A stretch of 64,000 nucleotides of DNA from Paenibacillus pabuli (lineage in GTDB: Bacteria > Bacillota > Bacilli > Paenibacillales > Paenibacillaceae). A model generated the notes under the pieces. The model ran no database searches, was not told where the DNA came from, and saw only the letters and a program-made list of their open reading frames with translations. A program made the translations under genes and the position numbers. Shown one piece after another: positions 8,348-16,993 of the stretch (position 1 is its first letter; every line of letters begins with the position of its first letter). The stretch is taken from assembly GCF_039831995.1 (NCBI RefSeq), contig NZ_JBDOIO010000003.1, positions 3,534,001-3,598,000 of the forward strand, in the 5' to 3' direction.

Positions 8348-9469
8348 ATGATGCTGATTAAAGATCGCCTTACGGTGCGACAATTCACCTTGCTGACCTT
8401 CCTGACATTGGTCGGTGACATGATTCTCATTTATCCATCGCTCGTCACTGCATATGGGAGACAGGACGCTTGGATATGCTCCTTGCTCAGCCAACCAATC
8501 GGTCTATTGGTAGTATGGATTCTGTTCAAGCTGCATCGTACCCATCCCGAATTGTCCCTGGTTGAAATTTGCAAAAAATTGCTCGGTCCATGGCTTGGTA
8601 CCATCCTCGCTGCCGGGTATCTGTTCTATTTCATCATCGGCGCTGCCATATGCCTCCGCGAAGTAGGCGACTTTATGACGACGCAGATCTATCTTCAAAC
8701 TCCCATCCGTGTCATTTTGACCCTGTTCATCTGTCCTATGGTGTGGGGAGTTGTGAATGGCTTTAAGACAATGGGGGCAAGCAGTGAACTTCTTGCTCCC
8801 ATCGTAGTCGTTTTTATGATCCTCCTTCTGTTGGGAGTACTCCCGCAAACTGAATTCGCTAGACTCCGGCCCTTTCTAGATGCTCCCTGGATGAGTTTGA
8901 TAAATAGCATCATTAGGGGAGCCTTCTCTTCATTTGGCGAGCTGATCGTGCTATCCATGTTCCTTCCGTACGTCGCAAGCGCACCTCATCTCAAACGGGA
9001 CATGCTCCTTGCGGCCCTTGGAGGGGGAATTCTGCTAAGCATGCTAGTTCTCGTCTCTCTTATGGTTTTCGGCCCGATTTTTACTCAGCATGGTTTCTAT
9101 ATTTCCTATACGCTGGCTCAAAAAATCAATATCGGTAATTTCTTCGAACGAATCGAAGCATTGATGGCCATCGCCTGGCTTATCTCCACCTATTTCAAAA
9201 GCATGCTGTATCTGTTCGGTTTTGCTTTGGGAACAGCTCAGTTATTCAAATTAAACGGTTATAAGCCCCTGATCCTGCCTTCAGCAATGCTGATGTTTGC
9301 TGCAGCCGTTTTGATTGGACCCAATATCATCTTCTATACCAACACCGTCATGCCCGCATGGCTTGACTGGAATGTGACGGTCAGCCTGATCATCCCGCTC
9401 TTCCTGCTGCTCGTTCATAGGCTCCGCTTCCAGAGGAAGAAACCGCCGGCCAAACGCTTAACCTCATAA
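8348..9469 (+). CDS. Spore germination permease, GerAB/YndE family (second B subunit)
   Basis: A 373-residue polytopic protein aligned along its length with the preceding B subunit: LTVRQFTLLTFLTLVGDMILIYP at the start, REVGDFMTTQIYLQTPIR, and FFERIEALMAIAWLISTYFKSMLYLF near residue 265. The two proteins therefore arose by duplication and have diverged. Two B subunits in one receptor operon could give alternative ligand-binding partners for the same A and C subunits; this is inference. The last gene of the operon, it starts at an ATG with GAAGGAG 10 nt upstream and is followed by a hairpin. Confidence 0.93.
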   Translation: MMLIKDRLTVRQFTLLTFLTLVGDMILIYPSLVTAYGRQDAWICSLLSQPIGLLVVWILFKLHRTHPELSLVEICKKLLGPWLGTILAAGYLFYFIIGAAICLREVGDFMTTQIYLQTPIRVILTLFICPMVWGVVNGFKTMGASSELLAPIVVVFMILLLLGVLPQTEFARLRPFLDAPWMSLINSIIRGAFSSFGELIVLSMFLPYVASAPHLKRDMLLAALGGGILLSMLVLVSLMVFGPIFTQHGFYISYTLAQKINIGNFFERIEALMAIAWLISTYFKSMLYLFGFALGTAQLFKLNGYKPLILPSAMLMFAAAVLIGPNIIFYTNTVMPAWLDWNVTVSLIIPLFLLLVHRLRFQRKKPPAKRLTS

Positions 9470-9470
9470 A

Positions 9471-9510
9471 AAAGGCAGTGTCCACGGTGATACCCGAGAA
9501 CACTGCCTTC
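9471..9510. terminator. Bidirectional-looking terminator between ger operon 1 and the peroxiredoxin gene
   Basis: AAGGCAGTGT (9472-9481) pairs perfectly with ACACTGCCTT (9500-9509). An A-run precedes it and a T-rich stretch follows at 9518-9526, so it may serve both convergent genes. Confidence 0.7.
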
Positions 9511-9527
9511 GTTGAATTTTTCACTTT

Positions 9528-9992
9528 TCACAGGGACTTCACAGCCTCCAAAGCTGCTTCAATATGTCCTTTAACTCTGACTTTGGACCATTCCTTGATT
9601 AACTTCCCCTCTTCATCGATGAGGAATGTGGAACGGACAATGCCCATGTATTCCTTGCCGTACAACTTTTTAAGCTGCCACACTCCGTATTGCTCGGCAA
9701 CCTGATGTTCTTCATCCGATAACAGGGTGAACGGCAATCCGTATTTGGCAATAAATTGTTCATGCCTGCTCATCGGATCCGTGCTAATGCCCAATATAAC
9801 CGTATTTAACCCCTCAAACTCCTTATGGCGATCCCGAAAATCGCATGCCTCCTGTGTACAGGACGAAGTCATATCCTTGGGATAAAAGTAGATCAGTACC
9901 CGCTGTCCGCGGTAATCGGAGAGCTTCACCGTCTCCCCAGTACTCGCCGGAAGTTCAAAATCCGGAGCGAGCTTGCCTTCCGTTAATGTCAT
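9528..9992 (-). CDS. bcp: Thiol peroxidase, Bcp/PrxQ-type peroxiredoxin
   Basis: A 154-residue AhpC/TSA-family protein that reduces hydroperoxides with thioredoxin. The N-terminal GKLAPDFELPAS, the strand LIYFYPKDMT and the peroxidatic site SSCTQEACDFRD (peroxidatic Cys near 45, with the second Cys five residues on, as in Bcp/PrxQ) are all present. The family normally begins with a TxxCTxEAC motif; here the first position is T-S-S-C. Length matches Bcp. GGAGG precedes the ATG. It stands alone, convergent with the germination operon. Confidence 0.92.
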   Translation of the reverse strand: MTLTEGKLAPDFELPASTGETVKLSDYRGQRVLIYFYPKDMTSSCTQEACDFRDRHKEFEGLNTVILGISTDPMSRHEQFIAKYGLPFTLLSDEEHQVAEQYGVWQLKKLYGKEYMGIVRSTFLIDEEGKLIKEWSKVRVKGHIEAALEAVKSL

Positions 9993-10038
9993 CTCTCTCT
10001 TCCTCCTTAGTCTTACCCTCTAGTCAATGGGCTTCTCT

Positions 10039-10824
10039 CTACGAACCAGCACCACGGTAGCGTTTCACGCCATAGTTCCACAGCGTAAGTCCGATCGCCC
10101 CGAAAATCAGTCCCATCACTGGAGTCAGCAGTGCCATGCGATGCATCTCTGTTCGATCTAGGAACAATGCTGCAGGATAGATCCCGACAAAGGCAAACGG
10201 AATGACCCAGGTTAACAATACCTGAATGGCACGATTGTAGATCGTTACCGGATAACGTCCATAGCCCTGAATGTTGTACATCAAGGGAAGAATACCTGTC
10301 GGTGCATCCGAGTAAAAGGACAGCGACGTCAGTGTGGTATAGATTCCCGTGTAGATTAACACGGAGCTAAGCGCCAAAATAATTAACGCCGGAATATGCC
10401 ACCATTCCAGGACAAGCCCCATCTCCGCTCCACTGAAGATCATGATAATCAGCCCGATAAACGAACCAACAAGTGCAGGCGGGTCCACATTTTCGAGCAA
10501 TATCTGAAACAGGTTATGCGCCGGACGTGTCAGAATGCGGTCCATCTCACCTTTAACGATATACCGCTCGCTGAATCCCCAGAGATTGATAAAACAGCTG
10601 AAGATGCCATAGGGCACCATAAAATATCCATATACAAACAGAACTTCACTCTCGCTCCAGCCGCCGAGGTTATCCGTGTGTCGGAAAACTACAAAGATAA
10701 AGATCAGATTCGTTGCCTGGAACAGCAGATCCGAAATAATCTCGACCCAGAAATCGGCACGATACGTCAGTCGTGTTTTCATGTAGTTTTTTAAATATTC
10801 CCAGATTAGGCCTAAGTAGTACAT
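10039..10824 (-). CDS. ABC-2 family exporter permease (ABC2_membrane_6-like, second permease)
   Basis: A 261-residue protein with six predicted membrane segments and a charged N-terminal stretch (MYYLGLIWEYLKNYMKTRLTYRADFW). The layout and the motif-like VYGYFMVPYGIFSCFINLWGFSERYIVKGEMDRILTRP fit the DUF990/COG3694 permeases of uncharacterised ABC exporters. It is the last gene of a three-gene unit, four nt after the first permease. The pair of unlike permeases with one ATPase suggests a heterodimeric export channel; the substrate is unknown. Confidence 0.82.
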   Translation of the reverse strand: MYYLGLIWEYLKNYMKTRLTYRADFWVEIISDLLFQATNLIFIFVVFRHTDNLGGWSESEVLFVYGYFMVPYGIFSCFINLWGFSERYIVKGEMDRILTRPAHNLFQILLENVDPPALVGSFIGLIIMIFSGAEMGLVLEWWHIPALIILALSSVLIYTGIYTTLTSLSFYSDAPTGILPLMYNIQGYGRYPVTIYNRAIQVLLTWVIPFAFVGIYPAALFLDRTEMHRMALLTPVMGLIFGAIGLTLWNYGVKRYRGAGS

Positions 10825-10828
10825 GCTG

Positions 10829-11623
10829 TTAACCCCCTTGCACGAACAGACGCTTGCGCGCCTGACGCCAGATCAGCATCATTGGTACGAGCAGGATGAC
10901 AAACCAGAGCACCTGAATACCCAGTACGCTCCAGATGCCAGTGCCTTCCACTCTCCCGGTGAAAACGGAACCCGGCAGATACGTGATAGCCTGAAAAGGC
11001 AATACCTTCATGATCGCAGACATCCAGCCCGGATAGAGGCTGATCGGGATGATTAGACCCGAGAACAAATCGACCACGACCCGTTTCATGCGCATCATGC
11101 CTTCATTATTCTCTACAAAGAAAGCAGCCAGTCCCGTAATAACATTAATCTGGGAGTTAATGAGAAAACTGAAGAACAGCATGACAAGAAATCCAATCCA
11201 CGCTGAAGGTGCAGTTGGCAGTTCGACTGGGAACAGCAGAATCGCAATGAGCATGCCTGGAATCATAAGCAGCAGGAAACGGAAAACGCCCTCACCGAGA
11301 CCCTGCATCATTTTGACCATAACGTAATTAATAGGCCTAATAAATTGAATCGCAATGGATCCATCCCGAATATCTGCAGCAATTTCACGGTCCAGGTTGT
11401 TAAAATAAAACGCACGCGCCATCCAGGATACCGCCACATATGTGGTCATCTGGGCTGCCGTAAAACCACCCAGTTCTCCGCTGCCACCATAAATGGCTTG
11501 CCATGTAAAGTAATACACGCCGATATTCAGCGTATATATCAAAATGCCGGAATAATAATTCACTCGGTATGCCAGCATCGTTAGAAACCGGATTCGCATA
11601 AAATCAAAAAATGCACTATTCAT
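10829..11623 (-). CDS. ABC-2 family exporter permease (first permease)
   Basis: A 264-residue polytopic protein (about six membrane segments) of the COG4587 type: the N-terminal FFDFMRIRFLTMLAYRVNYYSGI and the amphipathic NNLDREIADIRDGSIAIQFIRPINYVMVK region mirror its partner. It starts immediately after the stop of the ATPase gene (no gap), which implies translational coupling. It would form the membrane channel with the downstream permease. Confidence 0.82.
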   Translation of the reverse strand: MNSAFFDFMRIRFLTMLAYRVNYYSGILIYTLNIGVYYFTWQAIYGGSGELGGFTAAQMTTYVAVSWMARAFYFNNLDREIAADIRDGSIAIQFIRPINYVMVKMMQGLGEGVFRFLLLMIPGMLIAILLFPVELPTAPSAWIGFLVMLFFSFLINSQINVITGLAAFFVENNEGMMRMKRVVVDLFSGLIIPISLYPGWMSAIMKVLPFQAITYLPGSVFTGRVEGTGIWSVLGIQVLWFVILLVPMMLIWRQARKRLFVQGG

Positions 11624-12670
11624 CTAGGATACACCCACCGCTTCTTTCCCTGCTCCCACAATCTCGGGACGCTCGGCAGAACCGGATTGGTAGATACTTC
11701 GAACAATCTCATCGGTGTTGATCTCAATAATCTGAATATCCGTAATATCAGCCTGTCCCACTACACGGCCAAGTACATCTGACACGTTGAGTTCCAGCGG
11801 AATCCAGACGGATGCGGACAGCTCATTCTCTACCGTCCAGCGTACGGGCATAGCGACAGTCCATTCCTGCATCTGTGCCAGTGAGTGGCTCGTGCCGAAT
11901 TTGAAGCGAATTTCCCGTTCCTTGCCCCATTGGGATTTCAAGTGATCCAGACCGCCATCGTAGATGATATTCCCTGCATCAAGCATAATAACTCTGGAGC
12001 ACAGGGCTTCAATATCCTGCAGATCGTGTGTGGTCAGCAAAATGGTCGTTCCGTGTTCCTTGTTCATGTCTTTCAGGAATTCACGAATTTCCGACTTGAC
12101 GACAATATCCAGACCAATGGTCGGCTCATCCAGAAAAACAATATCGGGATTGTGCAGCAATGCGGCCACCAGCTCGCAGCGCATCCGCTGTCCCAGGCTG
12201 AGCTTGCGCACCGGACGATTCAGCAGATCCTGCAGCTGCAGCCGCTCAACCAGCTCATCCAGCCGTTTGCGGAAATCGGATTCGTCCACACGGTATACCT
12301 TGCGCAGCAGATGGAATGATTCAATCACGCCAATGTCCCACCACAGCTGGCTCCGCTGACCAAATACGACACCAATATTCTGTACAAATTTCTCCCGTTC
12401 CTGATACGGAACATATCCACCAACCGATATATGCCCTGAAGTAGGCACCAAAATGCCGGTCAACATCTTGATCGTTGTTGATTTGCCGGCACCGTTCTCT
12501 CCAATATATCCGCATATTTCACCCTGCGGAATCTGAAACGAAATATCGTTCACAGCCAATACCTCTTGGTATTGTCGTTTAAACAGATCCTGAAATGCGC
12601 CCTTCAGTCCACCCCGACTTTTCTGGACGCTAAACGACTTGCGCAAATCTTTGACATCAATCGCCAGCAT
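11624..12670 (-). CDS. ABC exporter ATP-binding protein (COG4586 type)
   Basis: A 348-residue nucleotide-binding subunit. Walker A is GENGAGKST (about 57-65), the signature is LSLGQ (about 158), Walker B is IVFLDEPTIGLD (about 178-189) and the switch His is in LLTTHD. The long insert before Walker A (FQDLFKRQYQEVLAVNDISFQI) and the roughly 100-residue C-terminal domain are characteristic of COG4586 ATPases, which pair with two ABC-2 permeases. First gene of the exporter operon. Function beyond export is not predictable. Confidence 0.9.
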   Translation of the reverse strand: MLAIDVKDLRKSFSVQKSRGGLKGAFQDLFKRQYQEVLAVNDISFQIPQGEICGYIGENGAGKSTTIKMLTGILVPTSGHISVGGYVPYQEREKFVQNIGVVFGQRSQLWWDIGVIESFHLLRKVYRVDESDFRKRLDELVERLQLQDLLNRPVRKLSLGQRMRCELVAALLHNPDIVFLDEPTIGLDIVVKSEIREFLKDMNKEHGTTILLTTHDLQDIEALCSRVIMLDAGNIIYDGGLDHLKSQWGKEREIRFKFGTSHSLAQMQEWTVAMPVRWTVENELSASVWIPLELNVSDVLGRVVGQADITDIQIIEINTDEIVRSIYQSGSAERPEIVGAGKEAVGVS

Positions 12671-12882
12671 GATTATACCTCACTTGGATTTTGTTGAAAT
12701 TGCTTGTAGCCCAAAAAGAAATTATAATGGTATCAGTCAAAATTCAGCAAGCTTTTAAAATAGCTTAAGCTGCGTCCTCTGATTGAAGTCTGGAAGAGAC
12801 GTGCACGGAAGGCTTCAGGCTACGTTACTTTGGCACACGAACTCGTTTTTTTATTTTATCTCAAATACAAAGGAGAGCTAGC

Positions 12883-13926
12883 ATGACCAGAAAGACGAAG
12901 AGAACCATTTGGATTTCTCTTGCCGCCTTCGTGCTGATCGTTGGAGGAGCAGCGGCATTTTATTTCGGTTCTATTCTCAATCAGTTGAATGGCTTGCAAA
13001 AGGAAGGCGACGAATCTCCGTTCGCCAGCATTGAAAATGTCGAAAAAGTAAATACACCGGACCCTCCGAAATGGGAAGGCACCGAAACCGTAAATATACT
13101 GGTTATGGGCGTGGATGCCCGCGGCCTCAAAGAAGGGGAAATTCCCCGTTCGGACAGCATGATGGTCGTATCGCTCGACCCACTCACCAAAAAAATCAAC
13201 TTGTTCTCCATTCTGCGAGACACTTACGTCGATATAGACGGATATGGCAAGGAGCGAATTAACACCGCTATTACCCATGGTCCCAATGCAGCAATGAAGG
13301 CGGCTGGCGACCTGCTGGGTATCCCTGTCCAATATTATGTGTATACCGATTTCCAAGGATTCATCAAATTGGTGGACGCCGTTGGCGGTGTGGATTTTGA
13401 CGTAGAGAAGGACATGCACTATACAAGCAAGGCAGACAATAACGAATACGATATTGATCTGAAGAAAGGTTACCAGCATCTGGATGGAGAAACAGCGCTC
13501 ATGTACGTGCGTTTCCGTCATGATGCAATGTCCGACTTCGCTCGTTCCGAGCGTCAACGTGAATTCTTGAAGGCCGTCGCGGCGAAGATGCAATCCACGA
13601 CAACCATCGCCAAGCTTCCTACCATTCTGGAACAAGTCAGCCCTTATGTGGATACTAATCTGACACTCTCGGATATGTGGAAATTGGGTGGACTTGGATA
13701 TCAGAGCAGCATGAACGGCAGCGAGCAGATTCCGCCGATGAACATGCTGAAGGAAGAGCGGACCGCAGGTGGAGCTCAAGTCCTGACGGTAACCGATGAA
13801 GAGAAATTGAAGCAGCATATTCAGGATATCATTCACCCGCCTGCTGAACCAGAAGACAGTACGACTGGAACCGAAGATAAAACAGCAAGCGGTGAAGACC
13901 AACCGTCGGAGCAACCGGCTCAGTAA
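12883..13926 (+). CDS. LytR-CpsA-Psr (LCP) family cell wall polymer transferase
   Basis: A 347-residue type II membrane protein: cytoplasmic basic N-terminus (MTRKTKRTI), one membrane helix (about 7-29), then an extracellular LCP domain from about 68. Landmarks are VNILVMGVDAR, PRSDSMMVVSLDP, the basic catalytic-site segment ILRDTYVDI and YVRFRHDAMSDFARSERQREFL. LCP proteins attach teichoic acids or other anionic polymers from lipid carriers to peptidoglycan. The C-terminal tail (about 320-347) is acidic, low complexity and rich in E, T and S. GGAGAGC precedes the ATG by 5 nt. It is monocistronic, with a hairpin after it. Confidence 0.92.
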   Translation: MTRKTKRTIWISLAAFVLIVGGAAAFYFGSILNQLNGLQKEGDESPFASIENVEKVNTPDPPKWEGTETVNILVMGVDARGLKEGEIPRSDSMMVVSLDPLTKKINLFSILRDTYVDIDGYGKERINTAITHGPNAAMKAAGDLLGIPVQYYVYTDFQGFIKLVDAVGGVDFDVEKDMHYTSKADNNEYDIDLKKGYQHLDGETALMYVRFRHDAMSDFARSERQREFLKAVAAKMQSTTTIAKLPTILEQVSPYVDTNLTLSDMWKLGGLGYQSSMNGSEQIPPMNMLKEERTAGGAQVLTVTDEEKLKQHIQDIIHPPAEPEDSTTGTEDKTASGEDQPSEQPAQ

Positions 13927-13938
13927 TGTAATCACGCA

Positions 13939-13963
13939 GAGGGCAGCTATATATGCTGCCCTC
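13939..13963 (+). terminator. Hairpin after the LCP gene
   Basis: GAGGGCAGC pairs with GCTGCCCTC around a 7-nt AT loop. The following bases are only moderately T-rich, so this is a weak terminator candidate. Confidence 0.5.
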
Positions 13964-14023
13964 TCGCTGTGTTGTGTTACGAAAAACTTGCAAGAAACTA
14001 TATAGCCGAAAGGAAGTAATGCC

Positions 14024-15349
14024 ATGAACTCATTTTCATCTCGTCCCCAATCCGAATCCTTATATAAAGAGGCCCTTGAGCATATTGTAGGCGGCGTAAA
14101 CAGTCCCTCTCGCTCCTTCAAAGCTGTTGGCGGCGGCGCACCCGTTTTTATGAAAAAGGCGCAAGGTGCCCATTTCTGGGATGTTGACGACAACCGTTAC
14201 ATCGATTATCTGGCAGCGTACGGACCCATTGTAACTGGACACGCTCATCCTCATATTACCCAGGCCATTAGTGAAGCCGCAGCGAACGGTGTGTTATACG
14301 GTACACCAACCGAGCTTGAAATCAAGCTTGCCAAAATGCTGAAGGAAGCCATTCCTTCCATGGATAAGGTACGTTTCGTCAACTCCGGTACCGAGGCAGT
14401 AATGACCACCATCCGCGTGGCGCGCGCCTATACCAAACGCAATAAAATCGTGAAGTTTGCCGGATGTTACCACGGTCACTCCGATCTGGTGCTGGTCGCT
14501 GCAGGTTCAGGCCCTTCCACACTCGGGATTCCGGATAGTGCAGGTATTCCAACCAGCATCGCACATGAAGTTATCACGGTTCCTTACAATGACCTGGATG
14601 GCCTGAAAGATGCCCTAGAGCGCTGGGGTGATGATGTTGCAGCGGTAATGGTGGAGCCGATTGTCGGCAACTTCGGCATGGTTATGCCAGAGCCTGGCTT
14701 CCTGGAAGGACTGTGTGCCATGACACGTGCCAACGGTTCGCTCGTTATTTATGACGAAGTCATTACGGCTTTCCGTTTCCACTATGGTTCTACGCAAACA
14801 TACGCCGACCTTGCCAATCATGCCGAGATCGAACCGGATCTGACTGCTCTCGGCAAAATCATCGGTGGCGGATTGCCAATTGGAGCTTATGGCGGACGCA
14901 AGCATGTCATGGAACAGGTTGCTCCGCTCGGACCGGCCTACCAAGCCGGAACAATGGCCGGTAATCCTGCTTCCATCTCTGCAGGTATCGCTTGTCTGGA
15001 AGTCCTTCAGGGCGAAGGCGTATACGAAGAAATGGAACGACTGGCCATTGATCTGACATCAGGTCTGCAGGCTTCTGCCGATCGTCACGGTATCGCCCTA
15101 ACCATTAACCGGATTCGTGGTGCCTTCTCCACACACTTCTGCGATCACCCGGTAACGAATTATGATCAGGCTCAAGATACAGACGGGGAACAGTTTGCCT
15201 CCTTCTTCCGGCATATGCTGAACCGCGGTATCAATCTGGCTCCATCGAAGTATGAAGCGTGGTTCCTGACTACGGCCCATACAGATGAGGATGTGCAAGC
15301 AACACTGGAAGCGGCTGAAGCCTCTTTCAAGGCTATGGCTCAAGAATAG
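14024..15349 (+). CDS. hemL: Glutamate-1-semialdehyde 2,1-aminomutase
   Basis: A 441-residue class III PLP enzyme that makes 5-aminolevulinate from glutamate-1-semialdehyde for tetrapyrrole synthesis. It shows [19 protein letters not shown] at the N-terminus (typical of HemL and distinguishing it from GABA or ornithine transaminases), the [17 protein letters not shown] segment, GCYHGHSD and the PLP-lysine motif [16 protein letters not shown]. It stands apart from a hemAXCDBL cluster, so it may be the second copy (hemL2/gsaB type) known in Bacillus; the rest of the genome would decide. AAAGGAAG lies before the ATG, and a long hairpin with a T-run follows. Confidence 0.93.
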   Translation: MNSFSSRPQSESLYKEALEHIVGGVNSPSRSFKAVGGGAPVFMKKAQGAHFWDVDDNRYIDYLAAYGPIVTGHAHPHITQAISEAAANGVLYGTPTELEIKLAKMLKEAIPSMDKVRFVNSGTEAVMTTIRVARAYTKRNKIVKFAGCYHGHSDLVLVAAGSGPSTLGIPDSAGIPTSIAHEVITVPYNDLDGLKDALERWGDDVAAVMVEPIVGNFGMVMPEPGFLEGLCAMTRANGSLVIYDEVITAFRFHYGSTQTYADLANHAEIEPDLTALGKIIGGGLPIGAYGGRKHVMEQVAPLGPAYQAGTMAGNPASISAGIACLEVLQGEGVYEEMERLAIDLTSGLQASADRHGIALTINRIRGAFSTHFCDHPVTNYDQAQDTDGEQFASFFRHMLNRGINLAPSKYEAWFLTTAHTDEDVQATLEAAEASFKAMAQE

Positions 15350-15380
15350 TCCTAAGCTAAGATATCTAGCGTTACAGATA

Positions 15381-15426
15381 AGGCGTGCAACCAGGCTGAA
15401 TATTCAGCTTGGCTGTACGCCTTTTG
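15381..15426. terminator. Terminator between convergent hemL and the MocR gene
   Basis: The 40-nt element 15382-15421 folds on itself with 17 of 20 pairs matching Watson-Crick and G-U at others; TTTT follows on the plus strand. Confidence 0.8.
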
Positions 15427-15447
15427 TATCTAGGGCTGCAAAAAAAA

Positions 15448-16827
15448 TCACTTCATGTTTCCGGTTTGCAGCTTCAATACCTCCTCACGTATGATTCGCA
15501 TCCCCTCTTCAATCCGCTGCTTCGGCACATTAGATATATTCAGCCTCAGCATTTTATCCTGCTGCGTTCCCTCAGGATAGTAACGCTCGGTTGTACCCGC
15601 AATAACTCCGCGTTCTTCCAACCGGGATAACAATACGCCAAGTGGCATATTTCCAGCCAATGGCAGCACCGTATGCTCTCCACCTGTACGCGGTGCATCG
15701 GTAAATGGACTAAAATCCGGATAAACAGCCAGCTGCTTATGAACCTTCTGCATTCGGGCTGCATAACGGCTGCGAATGACTTTGCCGTGATGAGCAAACA
15801 TGCCATTGCGGATATAGACCTCGAGTGCAGCTTGAGACAGCACAGAGGTGTCGATATCCAGCATTTTTTTGTGCCCCCCGAATGAAGAGGCAAGAGCAGT
15901 GGGAAGGACCGCTACACCAATGCGCAGGCCGGGAAACAGAATTTTGGAGTAACTTTTTAAATAGATAACCCTGCCTTCCGTATCGTAAGAAAATAGTGGA
16001 TCCTGCTTCGTATTTTCCTCCAGATCGGCCAAGTAGTCGTCCTCCACCAAGTACACATCGTATCGTTTTGCCAGCCTAATTAATCTCTTCTTCTCGGCAA
16101 CGGTCATCGACGTCCCCAGCGGATTGTGAAAACGCGGCATGACGTAAAAGAATTTAATATCGCCTTCACCAAATTGCCGTTCCAGCGTCTCCCAGTCGAG
16201 ACCTTCCAGCGTACGTCTTACCCCGGCAATCGGTACATTCAGACCTTCCAGCAGGGAATGCATAAGATGATAGCTGGGAAGCTCAACCAGAACCCGTTTC
16301 TTTCCATTCGGAAAAGCCATCAAGGCGAGTACAGCAAGCGCCTGCTGCACGCCGGATGTAATAAAGAATTGTTCTGCACGGGCAAACACCTGATAATCAG
16401 CAAATTGCCTTTGTAACAAATGGATCAGGGATGGCAATCCTTGCTCCGTACCATATAAAAACAACTCCGCCTGATTGTTCTCCATCGCCTGATCGACGCA
16501 ATGACGAAAATCGGAATACGGAAATACCCGGGGGTCGGGGGCAGCAGAGGCAAAATCCAGCGGTCCCTTCCAGTCGACGTCTTCTGCACCTACTCCATTC
16601 TGTACAGCGTAATAACCCGATTGTGGAACAGCATACACGAGATGCCGCTGCTCCAGCCATTCATAGGCACGAATCGCCGTGCTTACACTGCACTGATGTT
16701 GTTCAGCCAGCACACGTACCGCCGGAAGTTTAATTCCCTTGTCAACCCACTGTTGATGACCCCGCTGCTGCAGCTGTTCCTGTATCCATTGCTGCAGCGA
16801 CTCCGCAATTATTTCATATTTTTTCAT
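15448..16827 (-). CDS. MocR/GabR-family transcriptional regulator (GntR wHTH + aminotransferase fold)
   Basis: A 459-residue regulator with an N-terminal GntR-type winged helix-turn-helix (about 1-75: LPAVRVLAEQHQCSVSTAIRAYEWLEQRHLVYAVPQSGYYV region) joined to a class I aminotransferase-like domain. The PLP-lysine region appears as YLKSYSKILFPGLRIG, so cofactor binding is likely retained. Such regulators respond to PLP or amino-acid-derived ligands. I take ATG 16827; a longer in-frame start at 16872 would overlap the operator. GGAGG is 13 nt upstream. It is divergent from an EamA transporter, a known MocR arrangement, and probably controls it. Confidence 0.88.
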   Translation of the reverse strand: MKKYEIIAESLQQWIQEQLQQRGHQQWVDKGIKLPAVRVLAEQHQCSVSTAIRAYEWLEQRHLVYAVPQSGYYAVQNGVGAEDVDWKGPLDFASAAPDPRVFPYSDFRHCVDQAMENNQAELFLYGTEQGLPSLIHLLQRQFADYQVFARAEQFFITSGVQQALAVLALMAFPNGKKRVLVELPSYHLMHSLLEGLNVPIAGVRRTLEGLDWETLERQFGEGDIKFFYVMPRFHNPLGTSMTVAEKKRLIRLAKRYDVYLVEDDYLADLEENTKQDPLFSYDTEGRVIYLKSYSKILFPGLRIGVAVLPTALASSFGGHKKMLDIDTSVLSQAALEVYIRNGMFAHHGKVIRSRYAARMQKVHKQLAVYPDFSPFTDAPRTGGEHTVLPLAGNMPLGVLLSRLEERGVIAGTTERYYPEGTQQDKMLRLNISNVPKQRIEEGMRIIREEVLKLQTGNMK

Positions 16828-16854
16828 AAAAATAACCCGTCCTCCCCACATAAC

Positions 16855-16890
16855 TGTACCGGTACAATCCATGCTTTTCTATATTGTACC
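16855..16890. promoter_or_regulatory. Putative MocR operator: three TGTACC half-sites
   Basis: TGTACC (16855-16860) abuts its inverse GGTACA (16861-16866), giving a palindrome. A third direct copy TGTACC is at 16885-16890, exactly 30 bp (about three helical turns) from the first. MocR-type regulators bind direct and inverted repeats in divergent promoters, and this block lies between the regulator and transporter genes. Confidence 0.55.
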
Positions 16891-16993
16891 ACGACAGAAC
16901 TGACAGTATATTGAATAAGGACCTTACAGCATATGGCAACAACCGAATACTTGCCCAGTCCGACTCAGTAAACAGCCTATTGGAGGAAACATA

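Noticed and set aside
12856..14193. Antisense open frame of 445 codons on the minus strand
   Set aside because: It lies opposite the LCP gene and the hemL start, has no family motif, and lacks a ribosome binding site; the plus-strand genes are clearly real.
14024..15349. hemL as a 4-aminobutyrate or ornithine aminotransferase
   Set aside because: The N-terminal [11 protein letters not shown] and the overall motif set are specific to glutamate-1-semialdehyde aminomutase.
15448..16827. A metabolic PLP aminotransferase
   Set aside because: The N-terminal GntR-type winged helix makes it a MocR-family regulator.
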